Origin: Gilliamella sp. wkB112
Lineage (GTDB): Bacteria > Pseudomonadota > Gammaproteobacteria > Enterobacterales > Orbaceae
Reading direction: 5' to 3'
Assembly (NCBI RefSeq): GCF_001690685.1
Contig: NZ_LZGL01000013.1
Coordinates: forward strand, 62,001 to 126,000
DNA: 64,000 nucleotides
Positions 9,170 through 18,326 of this stretch are shown here, in pieces (position 1 is the stretch's first letter; every line of letters begins with the position of its first letter). The notes below the pieces were generated by a model. The model had not been told where the DNA came from. It searched no databases and saw nothing but the letters and a program-made list of their open reading frames with translations. A program made the position numbers and the translations under genes.

Positions 9170-10042
9170 ATGAGTATAGTAAAAGAAATATTAGAGAGTA
9201 GTGCGTCAGGAAAATCATTAAGTCCATCAGTTAAACAAGCTCAATTTGGTGAATTGCCGATCTTAACCGTTACTCACAAAACCTGTTCGGCAGCAGTAGC
9301 ACTTCAAGGCGCTCATCTTTTATTTTGGCAACCAGTGACAGAATCAACGCCTGTTATTTGGTTAAGTAAAAATACTTTTTTCAAAAAAGGGAAGGCAATT
9401 CGTGGTGGTGTACCCGTATGTTGGCCTTGGTTTGGTAAATTAGGCGATCCTATGCATGGTTTTGCTCGTCTTGTCGAGTGGACATTAGAATCATGTAAAG
9501 AAGACGACAATGGCGTTGATTTAGTTTTATCATTAACTAATAATCAACAAACGGACTCATTTTTCACAAAACCATTTAATGTTTGTCTTACAATTCATAT
9601 TGGAAAAATTTGCCAAGTAACATTAAGTTGTAGAGGTGATTTTGAGGCAACCAGTGCATTACATTCTTATTTCGGGATTAATAATATTAATAATGTTGTC
9701 GTAAAAGGTCTTGGTGAAACATATCAAGAACGTTTGGTTGTTGAAAATAAACCTTCAGTTGTAGGAGAACTGATTTTTAATCAAGAAGTTGATCGTATCT
9801 ATACTAATGCCAATCATATAATTACTATTACTGATGGTCATCGAACAATCCAACTAACAAATACTAATGCAAGTGATGTAGTCACTTGGAATCCATGGAT
9901 AGAGAAGGCTAAGTCGATGGTAGATTTTGCTGATGAAGAATATAAATCCATGGTTTGTGTTGAAACTAGTTGTATTAATAAAATATTAAAATTGTCGCCA
10001 ACCAATCCAACAACGTTTGGATTTAAAATCGAAATTATTTAA
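9170..10042 (+). CDS. yeaD: Glucose-6-phosphate 1-epimerase (YeaD-like hexose-6-P mutarotase)
   Basis: 290 residues of the aldose 1-epimerase superfamily. The YeaD block VIWLSKNTFFKKGKAIRGG followed by VPVCWPWFGK is strongly conserved, with HGFAR (catalytic His region) and SALHSYF downstream. It interconverts the alpha and beta anomers of glucose-6-phosphate, the step before Zwf, whose gene lies 660 bases downstream. GAGGAAAAGG precedes the ATG. It seems to be a single-gene unit, since rplY has its own promoter. Confidence 0.92.
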   Translation: MSIVKEILESSASGKSLSPSVKQAQFGELPILTVTHKTCSAAVALQGAHLLFWQPVTESTPVIWLSKNTFFKKGKAIRGGVPVCWPWFGKLGDPMHGFARLVEWTLESCKEDDNGVDLVLSLTNNQQTDSFFTKPFNVCLTIHIGKICQVTLSCRGDFEATSALHSYFGINNINNVVVKGLGETYQERLVVENKPSVVGELIFNQEVDRIYTNANHIITITDGHRTIQLTNTNASDVVTWNPWIEKAKSMVDFADEEYKSMVCVETSCINKILKLSPTNPTTFGFKIEII

Positions 10043-10101
10043 TATTAGCTACAATATAGCTATGTATTTAGTTTATATATTAATAGAAACTGATTATTTG
10101 A

Positions 10102-10130
10102 TTGCGTTTACAAAGAGATGGCTTTATAAT
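10102..10130 (+). promoter_or_regulatory. Promoter of rplY
   Basis: TTGCGT (10102-10107), 17-base spacer, TATAAT (10125-10130), followed by GC-rich CGCTCACGC, a discriminator type common in growth-rate-controlled ribosomal promoters. It lies about 90 bases before the rplY start. Confidence 0.7.
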
Positions 10131-10150
10131 CGCTCACGCTTTTTTAAAGC

Positions 10151-10190
10151 ACCAATTTGATAGCCAACTACTGGGTCGCCTGTAATTGGT
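10151..10190 (+). promoter_or_regulatory. Leader hairpin before rplY (possible L25 autoregulatory structure)
   Basis: ACCAATT (10151-10157) pairs perfectly with AATTGGT (10184-10190), enclosing 26 bases with GATAG and ACTACTGGG, and is followed by TTTTTATT. It lies in the 5' leader, 30 bases before the rplY start. It could be a weak attenuator or an L25-binding mimic of 5S rRNA. Only the pairing is seen; the role is inferred. Confidence 0.45.
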
Positions 10191-10219
10191 TTTTATTAAA
10201 AAAACTAAGAGAAATAAAC

Positions 10220-10504
10220 ATGTTTACATTAAAAGCAGAAGTTAGAAAAGAGCATGGTAAGGGTGCGAGCCGCCGCCTGCGTAACGCTGGTCAATTCCCA
10301 GCCATTATTTATGGTGGAAATGAACCTGCAATCTCAGTGATCTTTGATCACAATCAAATTTTTAATATGCAAGAAAAACCGGAGTTTTACTCTGAGGTGT
10401 TAACTGTTGAAATTGACGGTAAAGCGGTTAAAGTCAAAGTACAAGCAGTACAACGCCATCCATTTAAACCAAAATTAGTTCATATGGACTTTATTCGCGT
10501 TTAA
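10220..10504 (+). CDS. rplY: 50S ribosomal protein L25
   Basis: 94 residues, the short enterobacterial form without the CTC extension; it binds 5S rRNA loop E. The N-terminus [20 protein letters not shown] and the C-terminus [17 protein letters not shown] match the family end to end. I placed the start at this ATG by family alignment; a longer frame from 10157 has no support and would enter the leader hairpin. A strong terminator follows. Confidence 0.97.
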   Translation: MFTLKAEVRKEHGKGASRRLRNAGQFPAIIYGGNEPAISVIFDHNQIFNMQEKPEFYSEVLTVEIDGKAVKVKVQAVQRHPFKPKLVHMDFIRV

Positions 10505-10513
10505 TTTTTTATT

Positions 10514-10535
10514 TCATTGGAGTCATTTCCAATGA
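10514..10535 (+). repeat. Perfect hairpin just after rplY
   Basis: TCATTGGA (10514-10521) and TCCAATGA (10528-10535) around a 6-base loop. It lies between the rplY stop and its terminator and has no T run, so it may be a 3'-end protecting hairpin rather than a terminator. Confidence 0.5.
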
Positions 10536-10546
10536 ATATACTAGTT

Positions 10547-10580
10547 AAAAAGGTCACCTAAATAGGTGACCTTTTGTTTT
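10547..10580 (+). terminator. Intrinsic terminator of rplY
   Basis: Left arm ending AGGTCACCT (10551-10559) pairs with AGGTGACC from 10564, extended by A-T pairs to a 12-bp stem with a 4-base loop, followed by TTTTGTTTTTC. A strong rho-independent terminator. Confidence 0.9.
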
Positions 10581-10702
10581 TCTACTTGAAAGTAATTATA
10601 AATTAAGGCTGATGCCTATTATTATGATTTATATAATTAACTGGATCTACTCTTACGATCTAACATAATAAATATTATTTAATACCATTTTGGGAGAAAA
10701 GA

Positions 10703-12163
10703 ATGCCTGATATTCTAGCTTGTGATTTAGTTATATTTGGGGCCAAAGGGGATTTGACTAGACGTAAATTATTACCATCTTTATATCAATTAGAAAAATG
10801 TGGGAAATTACCTGATAAAACAAAAATTTTAGGTGTAGGTCGTGCTGATTGGGATCATGCTGCTTATGCTGAAATAGCAAAAGATGCACTTGTTACATTT
10901 ATGTCGGAACCATTAGATAATGAAATTTGGAAAAAATTTAGTCAACGACTTAATTTTCACAAATTAGATGTCAATGAAACATCTGCTTTTGAAGGTTTAA
11001 AGCAAAAGCTTGATAAAAATTATCCCGCAATTTTCTATTTTGCTATGCATCCAGGAGCTTTTGGTACTATTTGTCAAGGCTTAGCCGAAGCAGGATTAAA
11101 TCAAGCAAAAAATCGCATAGTTATGGAAAAACCACTTGGTACAGATTTACAATCATCGCGTGAAATTAACAATTCAGTTGCTAAATTTTTTGATGAGTCT
11201 CAGGTTTATCGGATTGATCATTATTTAGGTAAGGAATCAGTTTTAAACTTATTAGCATTACGTTTTGCCAACACGTTTTTTGCATCATTTTGGGATCGTA
11301 ATTCTATTGATCATGTTGAAATTACCGTGGCAGAACAAGTTGGTATTGAAGGTCGTTGGGGATATTTTGATAAAGCTGGACAAATGCGAGATATGGTACA
11401 AAATCACTTGTTACAAATTTTGACTATGATTGCTATGTCTCCTCCCGCTAATCTTGAAGATGATAGTCTACGTAATGAAAAGATAGCAGTACTTAATGCG
11501 CTTAGACCAATTGATAAAAGTAATGTTCGGGAGAAAGTTGTTCGTGGCCAATATACTGCTGGTTTTGTTAATGGTATTAATGTTCCCGGTTATTTAGAAG
11601 AAGACGGTTCAAACAAAGAAAGTAATACGGAAACTTTTGTTGCAATTAGAGTTGATATTGATAATTGGCGTTGGGCTGGTGTACCATTTTACTTACGCAC
11701 AGGAAAACGGTTACCAGCTAAATGCTCAGAAGTGGTGGTTTATTTTAAATCATTACCACTTAATCTATTTAATGACTCTTATCCGCAATTACCACAGAAT
11801 AAATTAACTATTCGTTTACAACCAGAAGATGGTATGGATATCGAAATTTTAAATAAAGTACCAGGATTAGATAGTACTCATAACTTACAAACAACTAAGC
11901 TTGATTTAAGCTATAGTGAAACTTTTCATCAACATAGTGCAGATGCATATGAACGTTTATTACTTGAGGTAATGCGTGGGCGCCAAGCATTATTTGTGCA
12001 TCGTGACGAAGTTGAAGCTGCATGGCAGTGGGTTGATTCAATTATTCATGCATGGGATGCAGATAATGAACCAGCCAAAACTTATCAAGCCGGTACTTGG
12101 GGGCCAGTCGCTTCAGTAGCTTTAATAACTAAAGATGGGTATTCGTGGCACGAATTTGAATAA
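10703..12163 (+). CDS. zwf: Glucose-6-phosphate 1-dehydrogenase
   Basis: 486 residues, standard length. The N-terminal Rossmann motif GAKGDLTRRK is at 13-22 and the active-site RIDHYLGKE at 170-178 with the catalytic His. It oxidises glucose-6-phosphate to 6-phosphogluconolactone, producing NADPH. GGGAG precedes the ATG. The pgl start lies 14 bases after the stop, so the two form an operon. No edd, eda or gnd is beside them, so whether flux goes to the pentose phosphate or Entner-Doudoroff branch is not shown here. Confidence 0.98.
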   Translation: MPDILACDLVIFGAKGDLTRRKLLPSLYQLEKCGKLPDKTKILGVGRADWDHAAYAEIAKDALVTFMSEPLDNEIWKKFSQRLNFHKLDVNETSAFEGLKQKLDKNYPAIFYFAMHPGAFGTICQGLAEAGLNQAKNRIVMEKPLGTDLQSSREINNSVAKFFDESQVYRIDHYLGKESVLNLLALRFANTFFASFWDRNSIDHVEITVAEQVGIEGRWGYFDKAGQMRDMVQNHLLQILTMIAMSPPANLEDDSLRNEKIAVLNALRPIDKSNVREKVVRGQYTAGFVNGINVPGYLEEDGSNKESNTETFVAIRVDIDNWRWAGVPFYLRTGKRLPAKCSEVVVYFKSLPLNLFNDSYPQLPQNKLTIRLQPEDGMDIEILNKVPGLDSTHNLQTTKLDLSYSETFHQHSADAYERLLLEVMRGRQALFVHRDEVEAAWQWVDSIIHAWDADNEPAKTYQAGTWGPVASVALITKDGYSWHEFE

Positions 12164-12177
12164 TGAGGAGTCTAAAC

Positions 12178-12879
12178 ATGTTTACATTAAAGAAATTTAC
12201 AAATAGTCAATTATTGATAGAAGATTTAGTTGCAAATATAGTTCGAGATCTAAAACATGCAATTAGTCAAAAAGGGCATGCCTCTATAGCTGTTTCTGGT
12301 GGTAAAACACCGATTCCTTTATTTATACTTCTTAGCCAACAAGATATAGAGTGGAATAACATTTATGTGACCTTAGTAGATGATAGGTGGGTTGATGATA
12401 CAAATGATGCTAGTAATGAAAAACTTGTTATGACTTATTTATTACAAAATAAGGCGAAATTTGCAAATTTTGTTGGTCTAAAAAATAGTTGTGATAATCC
12501 GTTTGATGGTGCCGAAATCACTGATAAAATATTAGCCACCAAAATTCCACTACCACTCGATGTACTCATTTTAGGAATGGGTGATGATGGGCATACCGCA
12601 TCACTTTTTCCCGGTGCAGCTAATTTGATGGCAGGTTTGGATATGAATTCTGGACGAAAAGTTATTGGAATGAAGCCATTAACTGCTCCACTTGATCGTA
12701 TTACATTAACATTACCAACCATTTTAGACAGTAAAAATATCTATTTACATTTAATGGGACAAACTAAAATGGATGTGTTAGAGCAAGCAGAAAAAGGTAA
12801 TAATGTTAATGAAATGCCAATTCGTGCCATCATACACCAAGATAAAGTTAATGTGATAGGATTTTGGTCTGTTGATTAA
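12178..12879 (+). CDS. pgl: 6-phosphogluconolactonase (DevB type)
   Basis: 233 residues of the NagB/RpiA-like fold. It has the phosphate-binding VSGGKTP near residue 42, LVDDRWV near 70 and the signature GMGDDGHTASLFPG near 136. It hydrolyses the Zwf product to 6-phosphogluconate. I chose the ATG at 12178 because GAGGAG lies 7 bases upstream; the ATG at 12163, overlapping the zwf stop, has no ribosome site in position. This is the DevB-type enzyme, not the beta-propeller Pgl of E. coli. Confidence 0.94.
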   Translation: MFTLKKFTNSQLLIEDLVANIVRDLKHAISQKGHASIAVSGGKTPIPLFILLSQQDIEWNNIYVTLVDDRWVDDTNDASNEKLVMTYLLQNKAKFANFVGLKNSCDNPFDGAEITDKILATKIPLPLDVLILGMGDDGHTASLFPGAANLMAGLDMNSGRKVIGMKPLTAPLDRITLTLPTILDSKNIYLHLMGQTKMDVLEQAEKGNNVNEMPIRAIIHQDKVNVIGFWSVD

Positions 12880-12892
12880 TATTTGTATTGGA

Positions 12893-12923
12893 TTTTGCTG
12901 GCATGTGCCAGCAAAATTTTTTT
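12893..12923 (+). terminator. Intrinsic terminator of zwf-pgl
   Basis: TTTTGCTGGCA (12893-12903) and TGCCAGCAAAA (12906-12916), a perfect 11-bp repeat that closes with a 4-base loop, followed by seven T. It lies 14 bases after the pgl stop. Confidence 0.92.
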
Positions 12924-13209
12924 GATAAACACTACAACTTTCTTAACTATCTTATTTTCAATTATAATTCTCAATTTGCCTTCATGCTTATTTTCTAATC
13001 CAATAAATTTTTAATTATTATAATTTCCGCCTTCCAAAAGTAGCTCATAGTATAACTTTAATATTTTATAAATAAATTAATCAAAAACCTATTATTTTTT
13101 TTACTTTTGTGGTAAAAAGTGGGAATAAGTGGTGAAAATATCTGCTTTTTTTAATTTATTGATTTTTATTAATTAAAAAATAATAAAATTTATACATAAT
13201 GGTGTTTTT
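12924..13209 (+). other. Non-coding region before mraZ
   Basis: Very AT-rich and without a gene. It holds the MraZ operator repeats (13110-13134). Promoter hexamers for the dcw cluster must lie here, but the A/T tracts after 13140 do not let me choose one pair with confidence. Confidence 0.5.
13110..13134 (+). promoter_or_regulatory. MraZ operator, three phased repeats
   Basis: Three pentamers of TGG type, TGGTA (13110-13114), TGGGA (13120-13124) and TGGTG (13130-13134), separated by exactly five bases each. This is the spacing of known MraZ boxes (TGGGN repeats every 10 bp). It lies 76 bases before mraZ, so MraZ autorepression of the dcw operon is expected. Confidence 0.85.
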
Positions 13210-13656
13210 ATGTTTAGTGGTGCAATTATAGTCAATTTAGATAGTAAAGGGCGAATGGCTATTCCTACTCGTTACCGAGAATCTTTGTCTGAAGGTATGG
13301 TTTGTACGATAGGTTTATATCATGAATGTTTAACACTTTATTCCATGTCTGAATGGAAAAATATTGAACAACAACTTTCTACATTATCTACAATTGTTGA
13401 AGCTGAACGTAGAATTAAAAGATTATTATTGGGCTATGCAACGGAGTGTCCAATGGATAATTCCGGACGAATATTATTACCACCAACATTACGGACTTAT
13501 GCAAAATTAGAAAAATGTATTATGTTTGTTGGTCAATCTAATAAATTTGAAATTTGGGATGAAGCGATCTGGTATCAACAAATTAATGATGATATCGCTG
13601 CATTACCGACAGATATCGAAAATTTATCTGATAATTTAAAAAGTTTAACTATTTAG
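13210..13656 (+). CDS. mraZ: Transcriptional regulator MraZ
   Basis: 148 residues with two AbrB-like SpoVT halves: an N-terminal [22 protein letters not shown] and a second [16 protein letters not shown] near residue 82, both with the conserved D-x-x-GR-x-x-(I/L)P pattern. It forms rings and binds TGGGN repeats; such a triplet lies just upstream. First gene of the dcw cluster; rsmH follows after 16 bases. Confidence 0.96.
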   Translation: MFSGAIIVNLDSKGRMAIPTRYRESLSEGMVCTIGLYHECLTLYSMSEWKNIEQQLSTLSTIVEAERRIKRLLLGYATECPMDNSGRILLPPTLRTYAKLEKCIMFVGQSNKFEIWDEAIWYQQINDDIAALPTDIENLSDNLKSLTI

Positions 13657-13672
13657 GAGAAGTAAAAGATTG

Positions 13673-14611
13673 ATGGGGTATCAACATAAAACAGTTTTAT
13701 TAAATGAAGCTGTTACATCATTGAATATAAAAAAAGATGGTATTTATGTTGATGGTACCTTTGGTAGAGGTGGACATTCTAAGTTAATTCTTGAACAACT
13801 AGGAAAAAAAGGACGATTAATTGCAATTGATCGCGATGACCGCGCTCAGCAAGCAGCTTTGTCAATCAAAGATCCTAGGTTTACTTTTATTTTAGGTGAA
13901 TTTTCAAATGTATACCAATATATTGATAATTTGCAATTATTGGGAAAAGTTGATGGTTTTTTGTTGGATTTAGGAGTGTCATCGCCACAATTAGACGATC
14001 CTGAAAGGGGGTTTTCGTTTATGCGTGATGGGCCACTTGATATGCGTATGAATAATCTTAAAGGTATACCAGCAAGCAAGTGGTTATTGGATAGTGGAGT
14101 TGATGATATAGCATGGGTACTCAAAACATTTGGTGAAGAAAAATTTGCAAAACGCATTGCTCATGCAATAGTTGAACAAAATAAAATTTCACCAATAACA
14201 CGTACTTTGGAATTAGCTAGTTTAATTGAAAAAGCAATACCTAAAAAAGACAAAAATAAACATCCAGCAACACGAAGTTTTCAGGCAATTCGTATTTATA
14301 TTAATAGTGAATTAGAGGAAGTTGAGCAAGCATTAAAAAGTAGTTTATCAATACTCGCTGACAATGGTCGTCTTGCGATAATCAGTTTTCATTCTTTGGA
14401 AGATAGAATCGTTAAACAGTTTATCAATAAACAGAGTAAAGGACCTCAACTTCCTGCAGGCTTACCGCTAACTGAGGAACAATTAAAACGATATGGTGGA
14501 CCTAAGCTAAAATCACTTGGTAAGATTAAACCAAGTGCTGTTGAAATCGATGATAACCCGAGATCTAGAAGTGCAATATTAAGAGTAGCAGAAAGGAAAA
14601 ATGAACAGTAA
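13673..14611 (+). CDS. rsmH: 16S rRNA m4C1402 methyltransferase
   Basis: 312 residues. The SAM-binding motif [11 protein letters not shown] lies near residue 27, with [20 protein letters not shown] near 101 and the family end [12 protein letters not shown] followed by [14 protein letters not shown]. It methylates N4 of C1402 in 16S rRNA. Two adjacent start codons exist, TTG at 13670 and ATG at 13673. AGGAG at 13655-13659 is 10 or 13 bases away; I prefer the ATG. The gene overlaps the ftsL start by 11 bases. Confidence 0.96.
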   Translation: MGYQHKTVLLNEAVTSLNIKKDGIYVDGTFGRGGHSKLILEQLGKKGRLIAIDRDDRAQQAALSIKDPRFTFILGEFSNVYQYIDNLQLLGKVDGFLLDLGVSSPQLDDPERGFSFMRDGPLDMRMNNLKGIPASKWLLDSGVDDIAWVLKTFGEEKFAKRIAHAIVEQNKISPITRTLELASLIEKAIPKKDKNKHPATRSFQAIRIYINSELEEVEQALKSSLSILADNGRLAIISFHSLEDRIVKQFINKQSKGPQLPAGLPLTEEQLKRYGGPKLKSLGKIKPSAVEIDDNPRSRSAILRVAERKNEQ

Positions 14612-14984
14612 CCCAAATAATGATAACTACCATAATAATATTGATAGTGATATAGACAATCAAAAAAAACCAAGTAAAAGTTTATTTGGATTAATTATTA
14701 GTGATTTATTTGGACGTCAAAAATTTTCTTTATTCCTGCTAATTTTAATTATTATTTCAGCCGGCGCGGTATTAATAACGACTCAACAAGTTCGTAAACA
14801 GTTGTTCGAACGAGAGCAATTATTACTCGAACAAGATGTGTTAGAAAGTGAATGGCGTAATTTAGTAATTGAAGAAAATGTACTTGCCGATCCGAAACGG
14901 GTTGAAGATAAAGCCAAAAATCAATTAGGAATGACTTCTGTTACTCCACAGAATGAAACCGTTATTGTAATAAAGAGTAAATAA
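14601..14984 (+). CDS. ftsL: Cell division protein FtsL
   Basis: 127 residues: a cytoplasmic N-terminus of about 40 residues, Asn/Asp-rich at its start, a single membrane helix at about 42-60 ([19 protein letters not shown]), then a periplasmic leucine-zipper-like coiled coil ([20 protein letters not shown]). It bridges FtsB/FtsQ and the FtsWI synthase. It starts inside rsmH (11-base overlap, AAAGGAAAA as ribosome site) and its stop overlaps the ftsI start by one base. Confidence 0.93.
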   Translation: MNSNPNNDNYHNNIDSDIDNQKKPSKSLFGLIISDLFGRQKFSLFLLILIIISAGAVLITTQQVRKQLFEREQLLLEQDVLESEWRNLVIEENVLADPKRVEDKAKNQLGMTSVTPQNETVIVIKSK

Positions 14985-16765
14985 TGAAGCCAATTAATAA
15001 CAATAAGAAAAATAAAAAGGCTATTAGGGCAGTTAAAACAATTAAAGTAAATAAGCCGAATAATAAAAAACAATTTTTCACACCTAATAGATTTTATGTG
15101 GTGTATGGTTTTATTATTTTTGCGATTATTTGTTTAATAGTCAAAATGGCAGTCTTACAAATAATTGAACCAGATAAATTAATTGCCGAAGGTAATAAAC
15201 GATCTCTTCGTTACCAAGATATGGATGCACCCAGAGCTATGATAACTGATCGTAATGGTCGGGCATTAGCTGTTAGTGTGCCAATGTATGATGTTTGGGC
15301 TGATCCCAAAATTGTAGTTCAAAAAGGCGGTGTAAAAGTAAATGATGTTAGATGGCAAGGATTAGCAAATACATTAAACATACCAATGTCCACGCTTGAA
15401 CAAAAATTAAGTAACCCATCAATGCGTTTTGTTTATTTATCTAGGCAAATCACACCAACAATATCGGATTACTTAAAAAAGTTAAAGTTACCTGGAATTT
15501 CATTTGCTAAAACTTCAAAGCGCTATTATCCAGCAGCTGAAAATATAGCTCAGTTAATTGGATTAACAGATATTGATGAAAATGGCATTGAAAAAGGTTC
15601 TGAGGGAATCGAAAAAAGCTTTAATAAATGGTTAATTGGCGAGTCAGGACAGAGAGTTGTAAGACGAGACCGAGTTGGTCGTGTTATTGAGGAAATAGAA
15701 CGAACAGAAAGTGAGGCTGCCTCGGATTTAACTTTGAGTATTGATGAACGTTTACAATCACTGGTATACAGTGAATTAAGTCAAGCAGTGGAGTTTAATA
15801 AAGCTGATAGTGGAACAGCGGTATTAATTGATGTACATACCGGTGAAATTTTAGCGATGGCAACTAGTCCTTCTTATAACCCAAATAACCGTTCTACACT
15901 TGACTATAATTTATTAAGAAATCGCGCAGTAACTGACGCTTTTGAGCCTGGTTCCACTGTTAAACCTCTAGTGGTAATGGCTGCATTGGAAAAGAAAATT
16001 GCCAATTTAAACACGATTATAGATACCAGACCATTTTATGTAAATCGTTACGAAATTAAAGATGTATCATATCAAAAAGCGTTGAATTTAGCTGGTATTT
16101 TAGAAAAATCAAGTAATGTTGGTGTAAGCAAATTAGCTTTACAAATGGAATCAGGTGATGTTGTCGAATTTTATAGTAGATTTGGATTAGGACAACCAAC
16201 AGGTCTTGGTTTAGGTGGAGAGGTAAGTGGTTCAATTGCCGCAGATAGAACTAGAAAGTGGGCTGATATTGAAAGAGCTACTTTTGCTTTTGGTTATGGA
16301 CTAAGTGTAACTCCTCTACAGCTAGCAAGAGCATATGCAACTATAGGTAGCTATGGTATTTATCGACCAGTTTCAATTGTAAAAGTAACTGAACCGGTTA
16401 AAGGCGAAAGAGTAGTTCAAGAAAAGATAGCTAAAACTGTTGTCCAATTGATGGAAGCAGTCGCTGTTACTGGCGGTGGTACAAAAGCATCGGTTCCTGG
16501 TTATAGTGTGGGTGTTAAGACTGGTACTGCAAAAAAATTAGCTGGAGGTCGATATGTTAATCAATATTTGGCTTATACCGCAGGGATTGCGCCAGCAACA
16601 GCACCTAAATATTCACTAGTTGTTGTTATCGATAATCCTAAAGCGGGTCAATACTATGGCGGTTCGGTTTCTGCTCCTGTATTTAGTCGCATCATGGGTG
16701 GAGTGCTTAGAACTATGAATGTAAAACCAGATCGTCAAGTTGATGGACAAATGATTATTTATTAA
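14984..16765 (+). CDS. ftsI: Peptidoglycan D,D-transpeptidase FtsI (PBP3)
   Basis: 593 residues. A basic cytoplasmic N-terminus precedes one membrane helix at about 38-58. The pedestal domain follows, then the transpeptidase with S324-T-V-K327 (catalytic Ser and Lys), S376-S-N378 and K512-T-G-T515. It cross-links septal peptidoglycan with FtsW and is the target of PBP3-specific beta-lactams. Translationally coupled to ftsL. The length is close to E. coli PBP3 (588). Confidence 0.97.
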   Translation: MKPINNNKKNKKAIRAVKTIKVNKPNNKKQFFTPNRFYVVYGFIIFAIICLIVKMAVLQIIEPDKLIAEGNKRSLRYQDMDAPRAMITDRNGRALAVSVPMYDVWADPKIVVQKGGVKVNDVRWQGLANTLNIPMSTLEQKLSNPSMRFVYLSRQITPTISDYLKKLKLPGISFAKTSKRYYPAAENIAQLIGLTDIDENGIEKGSEGIEKSFNKWLIGESGQRVVRRDRVGRVIEEIERTESEAASDLTLSIDERLQSLVYSELSQAVEFNKADSGTAVLIDVHTGEILAMATSPSYNPNNRSTLDYNLLRNRAVTDAFEPGSTVKPLVVMAALEKKIANLNTIIDTRPFYVNRYEIKDVSYQKALNLAGILEKSSNVGVSKLALQMESGDVVEFYSRFGLGQPTGLGLGGEVSGSIAADRTRKWADIERATFAFGYGLSVTPLQLARAYATIGSYGIYRPVSIVKVTEPVKGERVVQEKIAKTVVQLMEAVAVTGGGTKASVPGYSVGVKTGTAKKLAGGRYVNQYLAYTAGIAPATAPKYSLVVVIDNPKAGQYYGGSVSAPVFSRIMGGVLRTMNVKPDRQVDGQMIIY

Positions 16766-16778
16766 TAGGTGGTAAATG

Positions 16779-18326
16779 ATGGCAACATCTACATTTAAAA
16801 CATTATTTCGTTTATTGGGCGGGAGTGATGATCAAGTGATCAAAGATATCTCTCTTAATCATCTACGCATTGATAGTCGTATGGTAGCTAAAAATGATGT
16901 GTTTGTTGCGATTAAGGGTATTACAGTTGATGGTCAGACTTTTATTCCCCAAGCTATTAATTCTGGTGCTGTAGTGATTTTAATCGAAACCCCTAGAAAA
17001 TCAGATAACTTAAAAATTAATTATATAAAACAAAATAAAAAGCTCATACCACAAGTAAAAGTTTTTAACTTAACGAAACAATTATCTGTTATTGCTAGTG
17101 AATTTTATGGTTTCCCTTCGAAGAAATTATCGGTTATTGGGGTAACGGGCACAAATGGTAAAACCACTGTAACCCAACTTATAGCGCAATGTACAACATT
17201 ATTGAATGAAAAAAGTGCCATTTTAGGAACGATAGGTAATGGTATTTATAACCATTTACAGCCATCAATAAATACCACTGCTTCACCAATAGATATTCAA
17301 ACATTATTAGCTGATTTTGTAAAAGAACAAGTTAAAGTTGTTGCCATGGAGCTTTCTTCACATGGATTAACAATGAATCGCGTTAAAGGATTGAGTTGTG
17401 TCGCAACAGTATTTACTAATTTGAGTCGAGATCACCTTGATTACCACAAAACCATGGGTAAATATGCTAAGGCAAAATGGGCATTATTCAGTCAAGATAA
17501 AAAAGAGAAGCAAGTTGAAGATTCAGGTAAAAGCATAATTAATTATGATGATAGTTATGGTAAACGTTGGATTGAAAAACTTGACCATGTAACAGCTGTG
17601 TCATGCCAACCAAAATCGTTGCGTCATTTAAAAACATTAAATAAACCGTATGTTGGTGTATCAATGATTGAATATCATGATAAAGGAGCCAAAATTCATA
17701 TGGAGTCAAGTTGGGGAAATGCCGTTATTAATAGCCGATTACTAGGTGAATTTAATGTTTCAAACTTATTGCTATCAGTTGCTACACTGTTGACTCTTGA
17801 TTTTCCTTTTTTTGCTGTAATCAATATGGCATCTTTCCTAAAACCTATCTGTGGACGAATGGAAGTATTACATGCCAAAGACTCCCCAACCGTTATTGTT
17901 GATTATGCACATACACCTGATGCATTGCAAAAAGCAATACAGGCAAGTCGCATCCACTGTAAAGGGACGTTATGGGTGATTTTTGGTTGTGGAGGTGATA
18001 GAGATTCTGGTAAAAGACCATTAATGGGTGAAATAGCAGATCAATTTGCCGATAAAATTATACTTACTAATGATAATCCACGTACTGAAAATGAAATGAC
18101 AATTATTCATGACATTGAACAAGGTTTATTAAATAGTAAAAAAGTGCAGGTTATTACTGATCGAGTTCAAGCCATTACTCAAACATTTTCACAAGCAGAA
18201 GTAAATGATGTAATTCTCATTGCGGGCAAAGGTCATGAAGATTATCAAATTATTGGTAAAACTAAACATCATTATTCTGATCAAGAAACTGTTAAACAGC
18301 TTTTAGGAGTAGAGAATCCATTATGA
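16779..18326 (+). CDS. murE: UDP-MurNAc-L-Ala-D-Glu:meso-diaminopimelate ligase
   Basis: Mur ligase of 515 residues. The ATP loop GTNGKTT lies near residue 124, and the DNPR motif (in LTNDNPRTEN) that selects meso-diaminopimelate near residue 433, so the cell wall is DAP-type. Two consecutive ATG codons occur at 16776 and 16779; AGGTGG at 16767-16772 fits the second better (6 bases). The protein is about 20 residues longer than E. coli MurE. The murF start overlaps the stop (ATGA). Confidence 0.96.
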   Translation: MATSTFKTLFRLLGGSDDQVIKDISLNHLRIDSRMVAKNDVFVAIKGITVDGQTFIPQAINSGAVVILIETPRKSDNLKINYIKQNKKLIPQVKVFNLTKQLSVIASEFYGFPSKKLSVIGVTGTNGKTTVTQLIAQCTTLLNEKSAILGTIGNGIYNHLQPSINTTASPIDIQTLLADFVKEQVKVVAMELSSHGLTMNRVKGLSCVATVFTNLSRDHLDYHKTMGKYAKAKWALFSQDKKEKQVEDSGKSIINYDDSYGKRWIEKLDHVTAVSCQPKSLRHLKTLNKPYVGVSMIEYHDKGAKIHMESSWGNAVINSRLLGEFNVSNLLLSVATLLTLDFPFFAVINMASFLKPICGRMEVLHAKDSPTVIVDYAHTPDALQKAIQASRIHCKGTLWVIFGCGGDRDSGKRPLMGEIADQFADKIILTNDNPRTENEMTIIHDIEQGLLNSKKVQVITDRVQAITQTFSQAEVNDVILIAGKGHEDYQIIGKTKHHYSDQETVKQLLGVENPL

